Part shown: positions 34,985 through 43,607 of the stretch, piece by piece
Layout of the letters: each line of letters starts with the position of its first letter
Position numbering within the stretch: position 1 is the stretch's first letter
The notes under the pieces: generated by a model
What the model was told of the DNA's origin: nothing
Seen by the model: only the letters and a program-made list of their open reading frames with translations
The model's database searches: none
Origin: a bacterium
GTDB taxonomy: Bacteria > Vulcanimicrobiota > Xenobia > Xenobiales > JADMJV01
Direction of reading: 5' to 3'
Assembly: GCA_018266105.1 (NCBI GenBank)
Contig: JAFEBA010000017.1
Location: 1-64,000, forward strand
DNA length: 64,000 nucleotides
Program-made: the position numbers and the translations under genes

Positions 34985-35251
34985 ATGCTAAACCTGCAAG
35001 ACGCTTTTCTCTCTCAACTTAAGAAAGAGGGCCAGGTCGTGGCCGTCTTCCTGGCCAAGGGCGTGCAGCTCAAAGGGATCATCCGCGGTTACGATAACTT
35101 CACGATCTTCCTGGAGGATCAGGACGGCCGCATGCAGATGGTCTACAAGCACTCCATCACCACCGTGAGCCCCACTCGGGACACCAGCGACGCCTTCCTG
35201 CGCGACGCTTTCAAAGACTCCACTGAGAAAAAGAGTCCGCTGGTTCGCTGA
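34985..35251 (+). CDS. hfq: RNA chaperone Hfq
   Basis: The 88-residue protein shows Sm1 and Sm2 motifs: QDAFLSQLKKEG at the start, then FLAKGVQLKGIIRGYDNF (YDNF in place of the usual FDNF/FDSF) and YKHSITTVSP, ending in a short Ser/Lys-rich tail. It forms a hexameric ring that binds small RNAs and mRNAs. The neighbours miaA-hfq are the classic order from Proteobacteria, so the block is ancient or transferred as a unit. The start at 34985 is the only methionine matching the family N-terminus. Confidence 0.96.
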   Translation: MLNLQDAFLSQLKKEGQVVAVFLAKGVQLKGIIRGYDNFTIFLEDQDGRMQMVYKHSITTVSPTRDTSDAFLRDAFKDSTEKKSPLVR

Positions 35252-35253
35252 AT

Positions 35254-36045
35254 TTGTCCTTTTCAAAATGGGAGGGCCTGGGCAACGATTTTGTCTTCAT
35301 GGCCGGCGACCCCCCGCCCCAAGCTGAGGAACTGGCTGTTCGGCTCTGCGACCGACGCACGGGTATCGGGGCGGATGGTCTGGTCTACGTCAATGAAGAC
35401 CCCAGGATGGTGATCTTCAACAGCGACGGGTCGCGCGCTGCGACCTGCGGCAACGCGCTCCGATGCCTGGGTGCGTGGCGTCATCAGCGAGGCCTGCTCA
35501 AACTCAACCAGTGGGAGCAGGTGGCCACTGATAGCGGCCTGCGCCGGCTCCGGGTGGTGAGCCCCAATCGGGTGGAAGTAGACATGGGACCGCCCGGCAA
35601 GGTAGAAGGCACTCAGGACCTGCAACCCATCCCGGAAGTCGGGCTGCCCGGTCATTTTGTTTCTATGGGCAATCCCCACCTGGTGGTGCTGTGCCCTGAG
35701 AAACTACCTGAACGTCGCGATTTCGAGCGTTGGGGTTCCAACCTGACCCACAGCATTCCGGGCGGCGTCAACGTGGAGTTTGTGGCTCGCCGCCCCGGTC
35801 TTCCCAACCAACTGGAGGTGCTGGTCTGGGAGCGTGGGGCAGGCCCCACCCAGGCCTGCGGAAGCGGGGCTTGCGCGGCTCTGGTGGCAGCTGTGCGGGT
35901 CGGATGGGTGCAGGCGCTCAGTCGGATCGGATTGCCGGGCGGTGAGTTAGAGATTGAATGGAACGGCCAGGACGGAGTACTGATGACCGGCCCGGCGCGC
36001 AATGTTTTCGAAGGGACCCTGTATGCAGACCAAGCTACGACGTGA
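35254..36045 (+). CDS. dapF: Diaminopimelate epimerase DapF
   Basis: The 263-residue enzyme interconverts LL- and meso-diaminopimelate for lysine and peptidoglycan synthesis. Both catalytic cysteines are present: TCGNALRC in the first half and ACGSGACAA in the second, with the opening WEGLGNDFVF (family MxGxGNDF) and GNPHLVV. The start is TTG at 35254, two bases after hfq; no ATG precedes the conserved region. The gene ends 23 bases inside the start of the peptidase gene, so translation is coupled. Presence of DapF implies DAP-type peptidoglycan. Confidence 0.94.
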   Translation: MSFSKWEGLGNDFVFMAGDPPPQAEELAVRLCDRRTGIGADGLVYVNEDPRMVIFNSDGSRAATCGNALRCLGAWRHQRGLLKLNQWEQVATDSGLRRLRVVSPNRVEVDMGPPGKVEGTQDLQPIPEVGLPGHFVSMGNPHLVVLCPEKLPERRDFERWGSNLTHSIPGGVNVEFVARRPGLPNQLEVLVWERGAGPTQACGSGACAALVAAVRVGWVQALSRIGLPGGELEIEWNGQDGVLMTGPARNVFEGTLYADQATT

Positions 36046-37135
36046 GAAACTGAACGCCCAACTGGAAAAAAAGGGGGTCAATGCCCTGCTGGTGGCAACC
36101 CCTGAAAACCGTCGCTATCTGAGCGGCTTCACCGGCTCGGCTGGCTACTTGCTGTTGGGCCCCGACTACAGCCAGATCGTGGCCGACGGTCGCTACTGGG
36201 CCCAATGCGGCGAGCAATGCCCGGGACTGGAGCTGGTCAAATTCCGCCAGGAAGAATTCAAGAGTCTGGTGGAGTGCGCTGCCGCTCAATTCAAGGGTTC
36301 AGGTGGTGTATTGGGAGTGGAAGGTCGACACATGGTGGTGGCCGACTTCCAGGCACTGCAGCGCTCTCTGCCCGAGGGCTGGTCGGTGCAACCGGTGGAG
36401 GACGCCGTGGAAACCATCCGTCAGTGCAAGGACAACGAGGAATTGGAGCTGATGCGCCGGGCCGCCCAGACGGCCGACCGGGCTTTCCGAAACGCGCTCG
36501 AAAGCTTGAAGGCGGGCATTCGCGAACGCGACTTCTGCCTGGAGCTGGAATACCAGATGCAGAAGCTGGGCGCTCGCAAGCCCGCCTTCGACAGCATCGT
36601 CGCCTCGGGACCCAACGGGGCCTTCCCCCACGCCGGGGTTACCGACCGACTGATCAATCAGCATGAGCTGATTACGGTCGACTTCGGATGTTATCGTGAC
36701 GGATACAACTCGGATATTACCCGAACCATCTGGCTGGGCCAGTTGAATGAGCGCAATCGATTCATCTACCAGAGCGTGCGCGAGGCCCAACAGCGAGCGG
36801 TGGAGGCCGTGCGACCCGGCAAAACTTGCAAAGAGATTGACGCTGTGGCTCGCCAAGCCTTACAGGAGGTCGGCCTGGCCGAATACTTCACTCACGGACT
36901 GGGCCACGGCATTGGTCTGGCAGTGCACGAGCTGCCAGGAGTACGCAGTACCTCGGAAATCGTGCTGGAACCCGGCATGGTGGTGACCATCGAACCGGGA
37001 GTCTACATACCCGGCGAAACCGGCTGTCGGGTGGAAGACTCGGTATTGGTGACCAGCGACGGCTGCGAGAAGATCACTCGTTCCGGATACCAGGAAATTG
37101 GCCAGACCCACCCCCTGGAGGCGGTCGGCGCCTGA
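36023..37135 (+). CDS. M24 Xaa-Pro peptidase (PepP/PepQ-like)
   Basis: From the ATG at 36023 the protein has 370 residues with an N-terminal creatinase-like domain and a C-terminal pita-bread peptidase domain. Metal ligands are visible: VDFGCYRDGYNSDITRT (two Asp), GLGHGIGLAVHE (His), IEPGVYIPG (Glu) and CRVEDSV (Glu). It removes N-terminal residues before proline, or cuts Xaa-Pro dipeptides, in the cytoplasm. AAGGGA eight bases ahead of 36023 favours this start over an ATG at 36002. It closes the co-directional run that began at 29755. Confidence 0.92.
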   Translation: MQTKLRREKLNAQLEKKGVNALLVATPENRRYLSGFTGSAGYLLLGPDYSQIVADGRYWAQCGEQCPGLELVKFRQEEFKSLVECAAAQFKGSGGVLGVEGRHMVVADFQALQRSLPEGWSVQPVEDAVETIRQCKDNEELELMRRAAQTADRAFRNALESLKAGIRERDFCLELEYQMQKLGARKPAFDSIVASGPNGAFPHAGVTDRLINQHELITVDFGCYRDGYNSDITRTIWLGQLNERNRFIYQSVREAQQRAVEAVRPGKTCKEIDAVARQALQEVGLAEYFTHGLGHGIGLAVHELPGVRSTSEIVLEPGMVVTIEPGVYIPGETGCRVEDSVLVTSDGCEKITRSGYQEIGQTHPLEAVGA

Positions 37136-37147
37136 CCAGGCCGCTGG

Positions 37148-37561
37148 CTACGGCAGACTGTCCAGGTAGCCATTCAGCTGGCTGAGCGGCTGACTGACCT
37201 CAGACCAACTCTGCAGGCCGGGCTCCCAGCAGCGAAAGGTATATGTGTCCAACTGCAGCTGAACCCGCCTGGAGGGACGGTCGCCAGGGTATTTGCGCAG
37301 CTCCAGATCGAGTTCATGCGAGCTGAGCCAGTGATGTTGCCACAGACTCCAGGGATATTCGGCAGCCCAAATGCCCGATCGGTCGGAAGCTTTAAGCACC
37401 CGGGGCAGCTCGATCCAATGACTCATTCTGACTTCTTCGGAGACGGTGCACAGCACAAACTGCTGGCCAGGGCCAGGAAAATCTGATTCAACCGCGGTTC
37501 CGGGCAGACTGAGCAAGGCCAAAAGCACAAGCAAAGAGAATCGAGGGACGGTCTTAAACAC
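37148..37561 (-). CDS. Hypothetical exported protein
   Basis: From a GTG at 37561 the frame gives a 137-residue protein with a signal peptide (VPRFSLLVLLALLSLPGTA) and a mature domain of ~110 residues with many Trp and Ser residues (WSLWQHHWLSSHELDLELRK, TYTFRCWEPGLQSWSEV), suggesting beta structure. I do not recognise it. No strong ribosome binding site precedes the GTG; a longer frame exists upstream but overlaps the next gene. It is 20 bases after the small membrane protein gene on the same strand and converges with the Xaa-Pro peptidase gene with a 12-base gap. Confidence 0.6.
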   Translation of the reverse strand: MFKTVPRFSLLVLLALLSLPGTAVESDFPGPGQQFVLCTVSEEVRMSHWIELPRVLKASDRSGIWAAEYPWSLWQHHWLSSHELDLELRKYPGDRPSRRVQLQLDTYTFRCWEPGLQSWSEVSQPLSQLNGYLDSLP

Positions 37562-37581
37562 AATCAGATAAGCGCCAGTAT

Positions 37582-37914
37582 TTAGCTCAACAGAGCATAG
37601 GTCAGGGCGGCTCCCGAGACAGCACCCACCAGTCCCAGACTGATCGCACCCGCGAAAGCCTGATTGCCTGGCTGAGCCAACCAGTGGACCGCGCGTAGGG
37701 CTGTATCCGCCTGGATGGCCCCCTGACCGATGGCGTTCAAAACGTGAGGAACGGCTTGGTCGAGCAGGCGAGGTCCGTAGGTTTGGGCCAGCAACCCGCC
37801 GCCCAGGGCTCCGTAACTGGCTCCAACCGCTCCCCCGGCAACCGTGAGAACAGGCCGGAGCGACCCTCGTGGAGGGCCTTGGGGAGGACGCGGAGGTTGA
37901 CTGCAAATTCTCAT
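37582..37914 (-). CDS. Small glycine-rich membrane protein
   Basis: This 110-residue protein has a Pro/Arg-rich start and two hydrophobic Gly/Ala-rich segments (VLTVAGGAVGASYGALGGGLLA and AFAGAISLGLVGAVSGAALTYAL) of the glycine-zipper kind that pack helices or insert in membranes. I know no family for it. It is divergent from the putative ADP-ribosyltransferase gene with a 128-base gap, and is followed by the exported protein gene. Any link to the toxin-like gene is only positional. Confidence 0.6.
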   Translation of the reverse strand: MRICSQPPRPPQGPPRGSLRPVLTVAGGAVGASYGALGGGLLAQTYGPRLLDQAVPHVLNAIGQGAIQADTALRAVHWLAQPGNQAFAGAISLGLVGAVSGAALTYALLS

Positions 37915-38042
37915 AGGCGCAGTCTATGCCAGGCTGGAGTCAGCAGCTACTAACTCCAGGTTAACTTCGCGAAAGCCCGGCTTGCAGCTTTGGTAACATG
38001 GCTCAACTTTTCCCGGAGGCCAACTCCGCCTAGACTCTGGAC

Positions 38043-38612
38043 ATGCAGGTCCAAACCCAGTTGTTGCAGTGGCAACGCCAGCAAATGAATCAGCTGCGTC
38101 AGCAGTATCCAGACGCCTTTTGTGCAGGCCCCCTCTTTCACGGCACCGATCTGCCCCCCGATCAGGTTCTTCTGAGCGGAATTCCGGCAACCGGGGGTCG
38201 CGACTTTGACCTGGAGGAGCACCAGCGCCAGTTCATCGAGGTTGGCGCCCCCAAACACGAACAGTCCGCCCTGCGCGGAAGCTGCATCGTGCCCGATACT
38301 CCGGCCGGTTTTGCGGGTGAAGGGGGCTGGGTTTACAAGCTCTACCCCGTGGGCGGCGGCATCGACGTCAACAGCGCTTTGGGCCCCAAGACCGTGGATA
38401 TCGTCGCCGGCACTCTAGAAGGCTCCATTATGCCCGGGGAAAACGAGGTCGCTTTCGCCTCCTATCAACCCCCCTGCCAGATCGAAGGCTACTTTCAAGT
38501 CGGGAGCTATTCCGAAAGCTTTGGCAAGTATCGCCTGGGCAAGTTCGTGCCCAATCCCCATTTCAAGCCCGGTGCTTGGGAAACCGGCCATTTCAGCCAG
38601 ACCGCCGCCTGA
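38043..38612 (+). CDS. Putative mono-ADP-ribosyltransferase-fold protein
   Basis: The 189-residue protein carries features of the ADP-ribosyltransferase fold in order: an opening strand GPLFHGTDLPPDQVLLSGI (like HGT/HxT of H-Y-E enzymes, position of NAD binding), a middle SALRGSCIVPDTPAGFA followed by WVYKLYPVG strands (place of the STS motif), and GENEVAFASYQPPCQIEGYF, which matches the E-x-E loop and following I-P-x-x-I-x-G strand of enterotoxin-A-type transferases. It has no signal peptide; residues 1-22 are a Gln-rich helix. Members modify proteins, DNA or RNA with ADP-ribose from NAD. The target is unknown. It lies 48 bases upstream of the receiver-pseudokinase gene on the same strand. 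Confidence 0.62.
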   Translation: MQVQTQLLQWQRQQMNQLRQQYPDAFCAGPLFHGTDLPPDQVLLSGIPATGGRDFDLEEHQRQFIEVGAPKHEQSALRGSCIVPDTPAGFAGEGGWVYKLYPVGGGIDVNSALGPKTVDIVAGTLEGSIMPGENEVAFASYQPPCQIEGYFQVGSYSESFGKYRLGKFVPNPHFKPGAWETGHFSQTAA

Positions 38613-38660
38613 AGCGAAAGGATGGAGGTTTCCTGCCTCAATCCAGGTAAATAGTGAAAG

Positions 38661-40283
38661 GTGACGGCCATTCTCATCGTCGAAGACGATCCTCACTTTA
38701 GCGCTACTCTGGCTGATCTGCTGGAAGACAATCGCTATCAAGTGGAACTGGCCACCAATGCGGCCGAGGCCATTGCCAAAGCCAAAAAGCGAGCTTTTCA
38801 CCTGGTTCTGACCGATGTCCGCATCGCCGGCCCCGACGACGGCGTGACAGCCCTGGAAGCCATTCAGAAACTGCAGCCGAACATCCGCAGCATTATCATG
38901 ACCGGATACGCTGACGCCGAGGTGCCGGTGCGGGCGGCCCGCTTGAGGGCTGACGATTACCTGCACAAGCCTTTTAAACTAAAAGCTTTGCTCCACTCCG
39001 TGACGGCGGTGCTGGCGCAGGACACGCCTTTTCGCGGCCTCTTTCAGCGCGTGGCCGAAGCCCCGGCTCAGGCCAGGCAACGGGCTGTGCGCTGGGTCTT
39101 CGACGCGCAACTACAAAAACTGAATACAGCACGCGAGCACTGCACCAAAGAGTTCTTTCTGCTGCTGCGCTCCAATCATCTCAAGGACCGACTGGCATAT
39201 CAATTCTTTTGCAATTGGGAACAATTGGAATTGCAGTATCTCAATTCCCAGACCCCGGCCCAATGGAAAGCCCTGACCGGCGAATATGAGAAATTCAACA
39301 CCCGCCCCCCCACAGGCGGGCGAGAAAACTCGTGCTCATTCGAAGTTTTTTGTCAGTTGCTGGAAAAAATCATGGACGGGCGGGTAGAACTGGTTCACCT
39401 TTACCGAGCCGTGCAATTACTGCACCAACCCCAGGCCCGTGGAGAAAATCTCGAGGCCTACTCCACCTATCACTGGCTTTGGGAAAAAAGCCAGGCCAGT
39501 GAAGACCCGTTTGTGGGCTTGAAAGTCGGCGGTTACACCCTGGCCAGCCTGCGCTCCGGGGATCAGAATGGTCCGGTTCGACTCTATGAAGCCCGCCACG
39601 AGCTGCACTATCGACCAGGGGATCTGGTCCTGTGCCTGGCTTCCAATCCCGAGACCGAACCGATGGAGGCGGAAGAACTCAAAGGCGGGAGAGCCGTTTT
39701 GCTAGAACGCCGGATGGGACATCATTTTCTGCTCTACAAGGGCTATGGGTTGACCCTCAAAATGAGCCTGCCGCCGGAAGGGCTGAGCCCCGATAAAGCT
39801 TGGGAACTGCTGCGCCCCGTATTTATCCAGGTTCGCGACCAGTTTCACAGCCAGAAACAGTTTTCTGGGAGTTTCTCACTTCAGGACATCGATTGTATCC
39901 CCGGCCAGCCCTGCCGGGTAACCCAATTTAGCCCTGAAACCTACCGACACATGCACCGCACCCGTCAGTTGATCACCTTCACCTCCGCACCGGAGGTTTT
40001 TGAAATCGAGGAGCCCACCGCGGCCGCTGATCAGGCGGTGCTGGGACGGATTCTTTTCGAGAGCGTTCTGGGCGGGCAATATCCCAATGCTGAAGTGCGC
40101 ATTAATCTGCGCGCTCTGGGCACACCAGAGGCTGACGCCCACCTGCGCCCCTACATCCCCCGACTGGGGCCGCTGGCGCGCCCATTCTACCTGATGTGCC
40201 AGGCCGAACCCGGCAAGAGGTTCGCCACCTTGGATCTGGCTATTCAGGCCGTGGACTCGGCCATGGCGGCCGCGGCCACGTAG
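38661..40283 (+). CDS. Response-regulator receiver fused to a Ser/Thr pseudokinase
   Basis: The 540-residue protein starts with a complete receiver (ILIVEDDPHF, phosphoacceptor in LVLTDVRIAG, HKPF lysine; residues 1-120). After a helical middle (130-285) a region of ~250 residues follows the outline of a Hanks kinase without its chemistry. VGGYTLASLRSGDQNGPVRLYEA sits at the glycine loop, and LVLCLA replaces the lysine strand (VALKVL). The HRD and DFG stretches are absent (only SLQDIDCIPG and RVTQFS there), yet ADQAVLGRILFESVLGGQYP matches the sDxYSLGvxLYELLxGxxPF helix, and GKRFATLDLAIQAV matches the C-terminal helix. It is therefore a likely inactive binding scaffold controlled by phosphorylation. 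Start is GTG at 38661. Confidence 0.72.
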   Translation: MTAILIVEDDPHFSATLADLLEDNRYQVELATNAAEAIAKAKKRAFHLVLTDVRIAGPDDGVTALEAIQKLQPNIRSIIMTGYADAEVPVRAARLRADDYLHKPFKLKALLHSVTAVLAQDTPFRGLFQRVAEAPAQARQRAVRWVFDAQLQKLNTAREHCTKEFFLLLRSNHLKDRLAYQFFCNWEQLELQYLNSQTPAQWKALTGEYEKFNTRPPTGGRENSCSFEVFCQLLEKIMDGRVELVHLYRAVQLLHQPQARGENLEAYSTYHWLWEKSQASEDPFVGLKVGGYTLASLRSGDQNGPVRLYEARHELHYRPGDLVLCLASNPETEPMEAEELKGGRAVLLERRMGHHFLLYKGYGLTLKMSLPPEGLSPDKAWELLRPVFIQVRDQFHSQKQFSGSFSLQDIDCIPGQPCRVTQFSPETYRHMHRTRQLITFTSAPEVFEIEEPTAAADQAVLGRILFESVLGGQYPNAEVRINLRALGTPEADAHLRPYIPRLGPLARPFYLMCQAEPGKRFATLDLAIQAVDSAMAAAAT

Positions 40284-41455
40284 CCGCTGGCCCAGGCGTT
40301 CTGAAAATTAAAGCCACCGGTGACCCCATCCACGTCCAGCAACTCCCCCGCCAGATAAAGTCCGGGCAGCAACTTACTCTGCATGGTCTTGAGCTCGATC
40401 TCGGAGAGGGGCACACCGCCGGCCACCACAAACTCTTCCTTGAAAACGCCCTTGGCCACGATTTTCAAGCGACAATTCTTCAGACTCTCCAGCAAACGGT
40501 TGAGCATTTTGTCCGAAGCTCGGGACCAGACACATTCGTCGGCAACCAGATTGCGCCATAACCTCTTGGGCAACCCCCAGGGACAATCGCCGGCGATCTT
40601 TTTGTTGGAGCCGGCCCGGCGTTGCTCGAACATCGAACGGACCTCTTCTTGCGAGACGTCTGGTAGCCAATCCACCCGCACCCAGGCCTGGTATCCAAGC
40701 TGTTGGAGCATACGCGCCCCCCAGGCGGAAAGACGCAGGGTGACAGGTCCCGAGAGTCCCCAGTGGGTGATCAGCAAGGCCCCCTCCTGCCGCAAGGGAG
40801 GCTTTGTTTCCAACACGGCCCGCACGCGTTCCACCGAAATACCCGGAAGGTCTCGTAGTCTATCGTCTTCGATCGTGAAAGTAAAAAGGGACGGACAGGG
40901 GGAAATCATGGCGTGACCCAGTCCCTCCAACCACTCGTAGACATTGGGTGCACCGCCGGTGGCCAGGAGCAGTCGCGGAGCCTTGAGCACCTGCTGGCGC
41001 AAATGCACCACCCAACCTGGCTCGATCTTCAAGACTCGTGAATTGACGCGGACCTCAACTCCCAGACGAGCTGCCTCGCCCTGCAAGCAATCGATAATAC
41101 TCTGAGAGGAATCACTGACCGGGAAAACCCGACCATCTTCCTCCACTTTGAGGTCCACGCCGCGCTGCTCGAACCATCGCATGGTCTCGGCCGGTCCGAA
41201 ACGACTGAAAAGACTGCGCAGCTGCTTCTCGCCGCGAGGGTAATTTTGCACCAGGCGCCCGACCTCAAAGCAGGCATGGGTCAGGTTGCAGCGTCCTCCA
41301 CCCGAGATGCGAACTTTGGCCAGAGGACGGGCGGCCGCCTCCAGCAGCAGCACCTGCCAGCTCGGCTGGCGACGCTTGAGCTCGATGGCGGCGAAAAAGC
41401 CGGCCGCGCCCCCACCTACGATAATGGCATCCACCTCAAAAAAGGTCGCGCGCAC
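40244..41455 (-). CDS. HI0933/BaiN-type flavoprotein (NAD(P)/FAD-dependent oxidoreductase)
   Basis: The 403-residue protein has the N-terminal FAD motif DAIIVGGGAAGFFAAIE, the family signature KVRISGGGRCNLTHA, the central dinucleotide-type LLLATGG and the C-terminal GLYLAGELLDVDGVTGGFNFQNAWASG. These together place it in the HI0933-like flavoprotein family, whose known members reduce carbon-carbon double bonds. Start is GTG at 41455, with AAGGA 12 bases ahead; GTG at 41434 is possible. It is divergent from the oligopeptidase gene with a 38-base gap, and overlaps the end of the pseudokinase gene by 40 bases. Confidence 0.9.
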   Translation of the reverse strand: MRATFFEVDAIIVGGGAAGFFAAIELKRRQPSWQVLLLEAAARPLAKVRISGGGRCNLTHACFEVGRLVQNYPRGEKQLRSLFSRFGPAETMRWFEQRGVDLKVEEDGRVFPVSDSSQSIIDCLQGEAARLGVEVRVNSRVLKIEPGWVVHLRQQVLKAPRLLLATGGAPNVYEWLEGLGHAMISPCPSLFTFTIEDDRLRDLPGISVERVRAVLETKPPLRQEGALLITHWGLSGPVTLRLSAWGARMLQQLGYQAWVRVDWLPDVSQEEVRSMFEQRRAGSNKKIAGDCPWGLPKRLWRNLVADECVWSRASDKMLNRLLESLKNCRLKIVAKGVFKEEFVVAGGVPLSEIELKTMQSKLLPGLYLAGELLDVDGVTGGFNFQNAWASGYVAAAAMAESTA

Positions 41456-41493
41456 GGCAGGCAATTCCTTCTGCTCAAGTCGAAGTCGAGGCC

Positions 41494-43590
41494 ATGAGCA
41501 CACGTAAGCAAGTGGCCCGGGGTGCCATGCTCCTGGCTTTAAGTGCCCCCAGCCTGGGCCAACCGCAAGCGCCCAAAGCCAAAATCGTGCCCCACCTGAC
41601 CAACATTCACGGCCAGGAGTTGGTGGATCACTATTTCTGGTTACGGGACCGCAATGATCCGGACACGCTCGCTTACTTAAAGGCCGAAAACGCCTATTGC
41701 GACAAACTGATGAACCCCACCCGGCCACTCCAGAAGAAACTCTACCAGGAGATGCTCTCCCGCGTTCAGGAGGACGATCAGCGCGCCCCTTACCGAATCG
41801 GAAAATACGGCTACTTCGCCCGCTCCAAGAAGGGGAAGTCCTACCCGATCTACTGTCGGGTGCCTTGGGGTAAAGAAAAGCCGGTTGAAGTCCTGCTGGA
41901 CGCCAATGCCCTGGCCAAAGGTCACGATTACCTGGGGGTAGGCAGCTTCGAAATCAGTCCCGATTCCAACTGGCTGGCTTACAGTCTGGACCTCACCGGC
42001 TACCGCCAGTACCGCCTGCACTTCAAAGACCTGCGCAGCAAAACCGAGACCAGCGATAGCCTGGAACGAGTCACCTCGGTGTGTTGGGCTCAAGACAACA
42101 AGACCATCTTCTACACCACCGAAGATCCAGTCACCAAGCGCTCAGACAAGTTCTGGCGACACACCATCGGATCCAACGAGACAGAACTGCTCTACACTGA
42201 AAAGGATGAACTGTTCGAGGTAGCCTGTGCCCCCTCGCGTGACCAGAGCATGGTGTTGCTGCATTGTTACTCCAAGACCTCCACAGAGATGCACTTCCGC
42301 CCGGCCGACGCTTCGCGAGCGGCTCTGAAGCTGGTGCGCCCGCGCGAGGCCGACCATGAATATTGGGGAGACTTCTACGCCGGGCGCTTCATCATTCGCA
42401 CCAATCAGAGAGCCCCCATGTTCAAGCTGGTCAGCGCCACCGCGTCTCGGCCCGAACAGTGGAGCGACCTGGTGACCCTGCCGGAAGGGACTCAGGTTGA
42501 CCAGTTCTGCCTTTTCCCCGAGCACATTGCACTTTCTGTCCGCAGCGCCGGAGTTCCGGGCCTGGCTCTGACCGATACCGAGGGTAAGAATCTGCGAGAA
42601 GTCCAGTTCAAAGAGAGCGTGCGCAGCCTGACTCTGGGAGAAAACGAAGATCCGGACCTGAACTACGTTCGGGTCGAGTACGAGTCACCCGTCACCCCGC
42701 CCACCACCTATGACGTCCATCTCAAGAGCGGGGCTCTGCGCAAGGTGCGTCAACAGCCTGTACCCAACTACAATTCTCGCCTCTACCGCTGTCAGCGCTG
42801 GATGGTCAAGGCTCGAGACGGGGTCTTGGTACCCGTCACCCTGGTCTATCGAGCCGGCACCCGACCCGACAAAAGCCATCCCCTTTACATGGAGGGATAC
42901 GGATCGTACGGCAGCATCGACGATCCTTATTTCTCATCCTCGCTGGTAAGTCTGCTGGATCGAGGCGTGGTCTACGCCTATGCCCACATTCGCGGGGGCG
43001 GTGAGATGGGCGAACCTTGGCGCATGGCCGGTCGCATGATGCAAAAAATGAATACATTTAACGACTTTGTTGACTGTGGCCAGAACCTGGTGGATAGTGG
43101 CTGGTCTCGAGCCAACGGCCTGGTCATCACGGGCGGCAGTGCGGGTGGCTTGCTGGTGGGAGCGGCTGTCAACCAGCGGCCGGAACTCTTCAAGGCGGCG
43201 GTCTGCAAAGTTCCCTTTGTGGACGTCATGAATACGATGCTCGACGCCAGTCTGCCGCTGACCACCGGGGAATACATCGAATGGGGCAACCCGAACGAGA
43301 AATCAGCCTTCGATTACATGATGAAGTATTCGCCCTATGACAACATCCAGGCCAAAGACTACCCCTCCATGCTGGTCAAGGTCTCGCTCAACGACAGTCA
43401 GGTGCCTTACTGGGAAGGCGCCAAATTTGTCGCCAAGATGCGCGCCCTGAAGACCGACCAACATCCGCTCCTGCTCAAATCCAATCTGAAGGCCGGCCAC
43501 GGTGGCTCCTCGGGACGCTACGATCGCCTGAAAGAACGTGCCTTCGACTACGCCTACGTGCTCTGGCAGATGGGCCTGCTGCAGAACTGA
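41494..43590 (+). CDS. Oligopeptidase B-type prolyl oligopeptidase family serine peptidase
   Basis: The 698-residue protein has a possible signal peptide (to about residue 23), a seven-bladed propeller domain, and a C-terminal alpha/beta hydrolase domain with the S9A triad: Ser in ITGGSAGGLL, Asp in VSLNDSQVPYWE, His in KAGHGGSSGR. The stretch VYAYAHIRGGGEMG and TFNDFVDC are typical of oligopeptidase B, which cuts short peptides after Arg or Lys. The N-terminus suggests export. Length is normal for the family. The MMPL gene follows after 17 bases or fewer. Confidence 0.92.
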   Translation: MSTRKQVARGAMLLALSAPSLGQPQAPKAKIVPHLTNIHGQELVDHYFWLRDRNDPDTLAYLKAENAYCDKLMNPTRPLQKKLYQEMLSRVQEDDQRAPYRIGKYGYFARSKKGKSYPIYCRVPWGKEKPVEVLLDANALAKGHDYLGVGSFEISPDSNWLAYSLDLTGYRQYRLHFKDLRSKTETSDSLERVTSVCWAQDNKTIFYTTEDPVTKRSDKFWRHTIGSNETELLYTEKDELFEVACAPSRDQSMVLLHCYSKTSTEMHFRPADASRAALKLVRPREADHEYWGDFYAGRFIIRTNQRAPMFKLVSATASRPEQWSDLVTLPEGTQVDQFCLFPEHIALSVRSAGVPGLALTDTEGKNLREVQFKESVRSLTLGENEDPDLNYVRVEYESPVTPPTTYDVHLKSGALRKVRQQPVPNYNSRLYRCQRWMVKARDGVLVPVTLVYRAGTRPDKSHPLYMEGYGSYGSIDDPYFSSSLVSLLDRGVVYAYAHIRGGGEMGEPWRMAGRMMQKMNTFNDFVDCGQNLVDSGWSRANGLVITGGSAGGLLVGAAVNQRPELFKAAVCKVPFVDVMNTMLDASLPLTTGEYIEWGNPNEKSAFDYMMKYSPYDNIQAKDYPSMLVKVSLNDSQVPYWEGAKFVAKMRALKTDQHPLLLKSNLKAGHGGSSGRYDRLKERAFDYAYVLWQMGLLQN

Positions 43591-43607
43591 GACAACCCCG
43601 CCTGGTC

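Noticed and set aside
37582..38612. Toxin-immunity pair formed by the ART-like protein and the divergent glycine-zipper membrane protein
   Set aside because: The genes are divergent over 128 bases with no overlap or shared features, so the pairing is only proximity.
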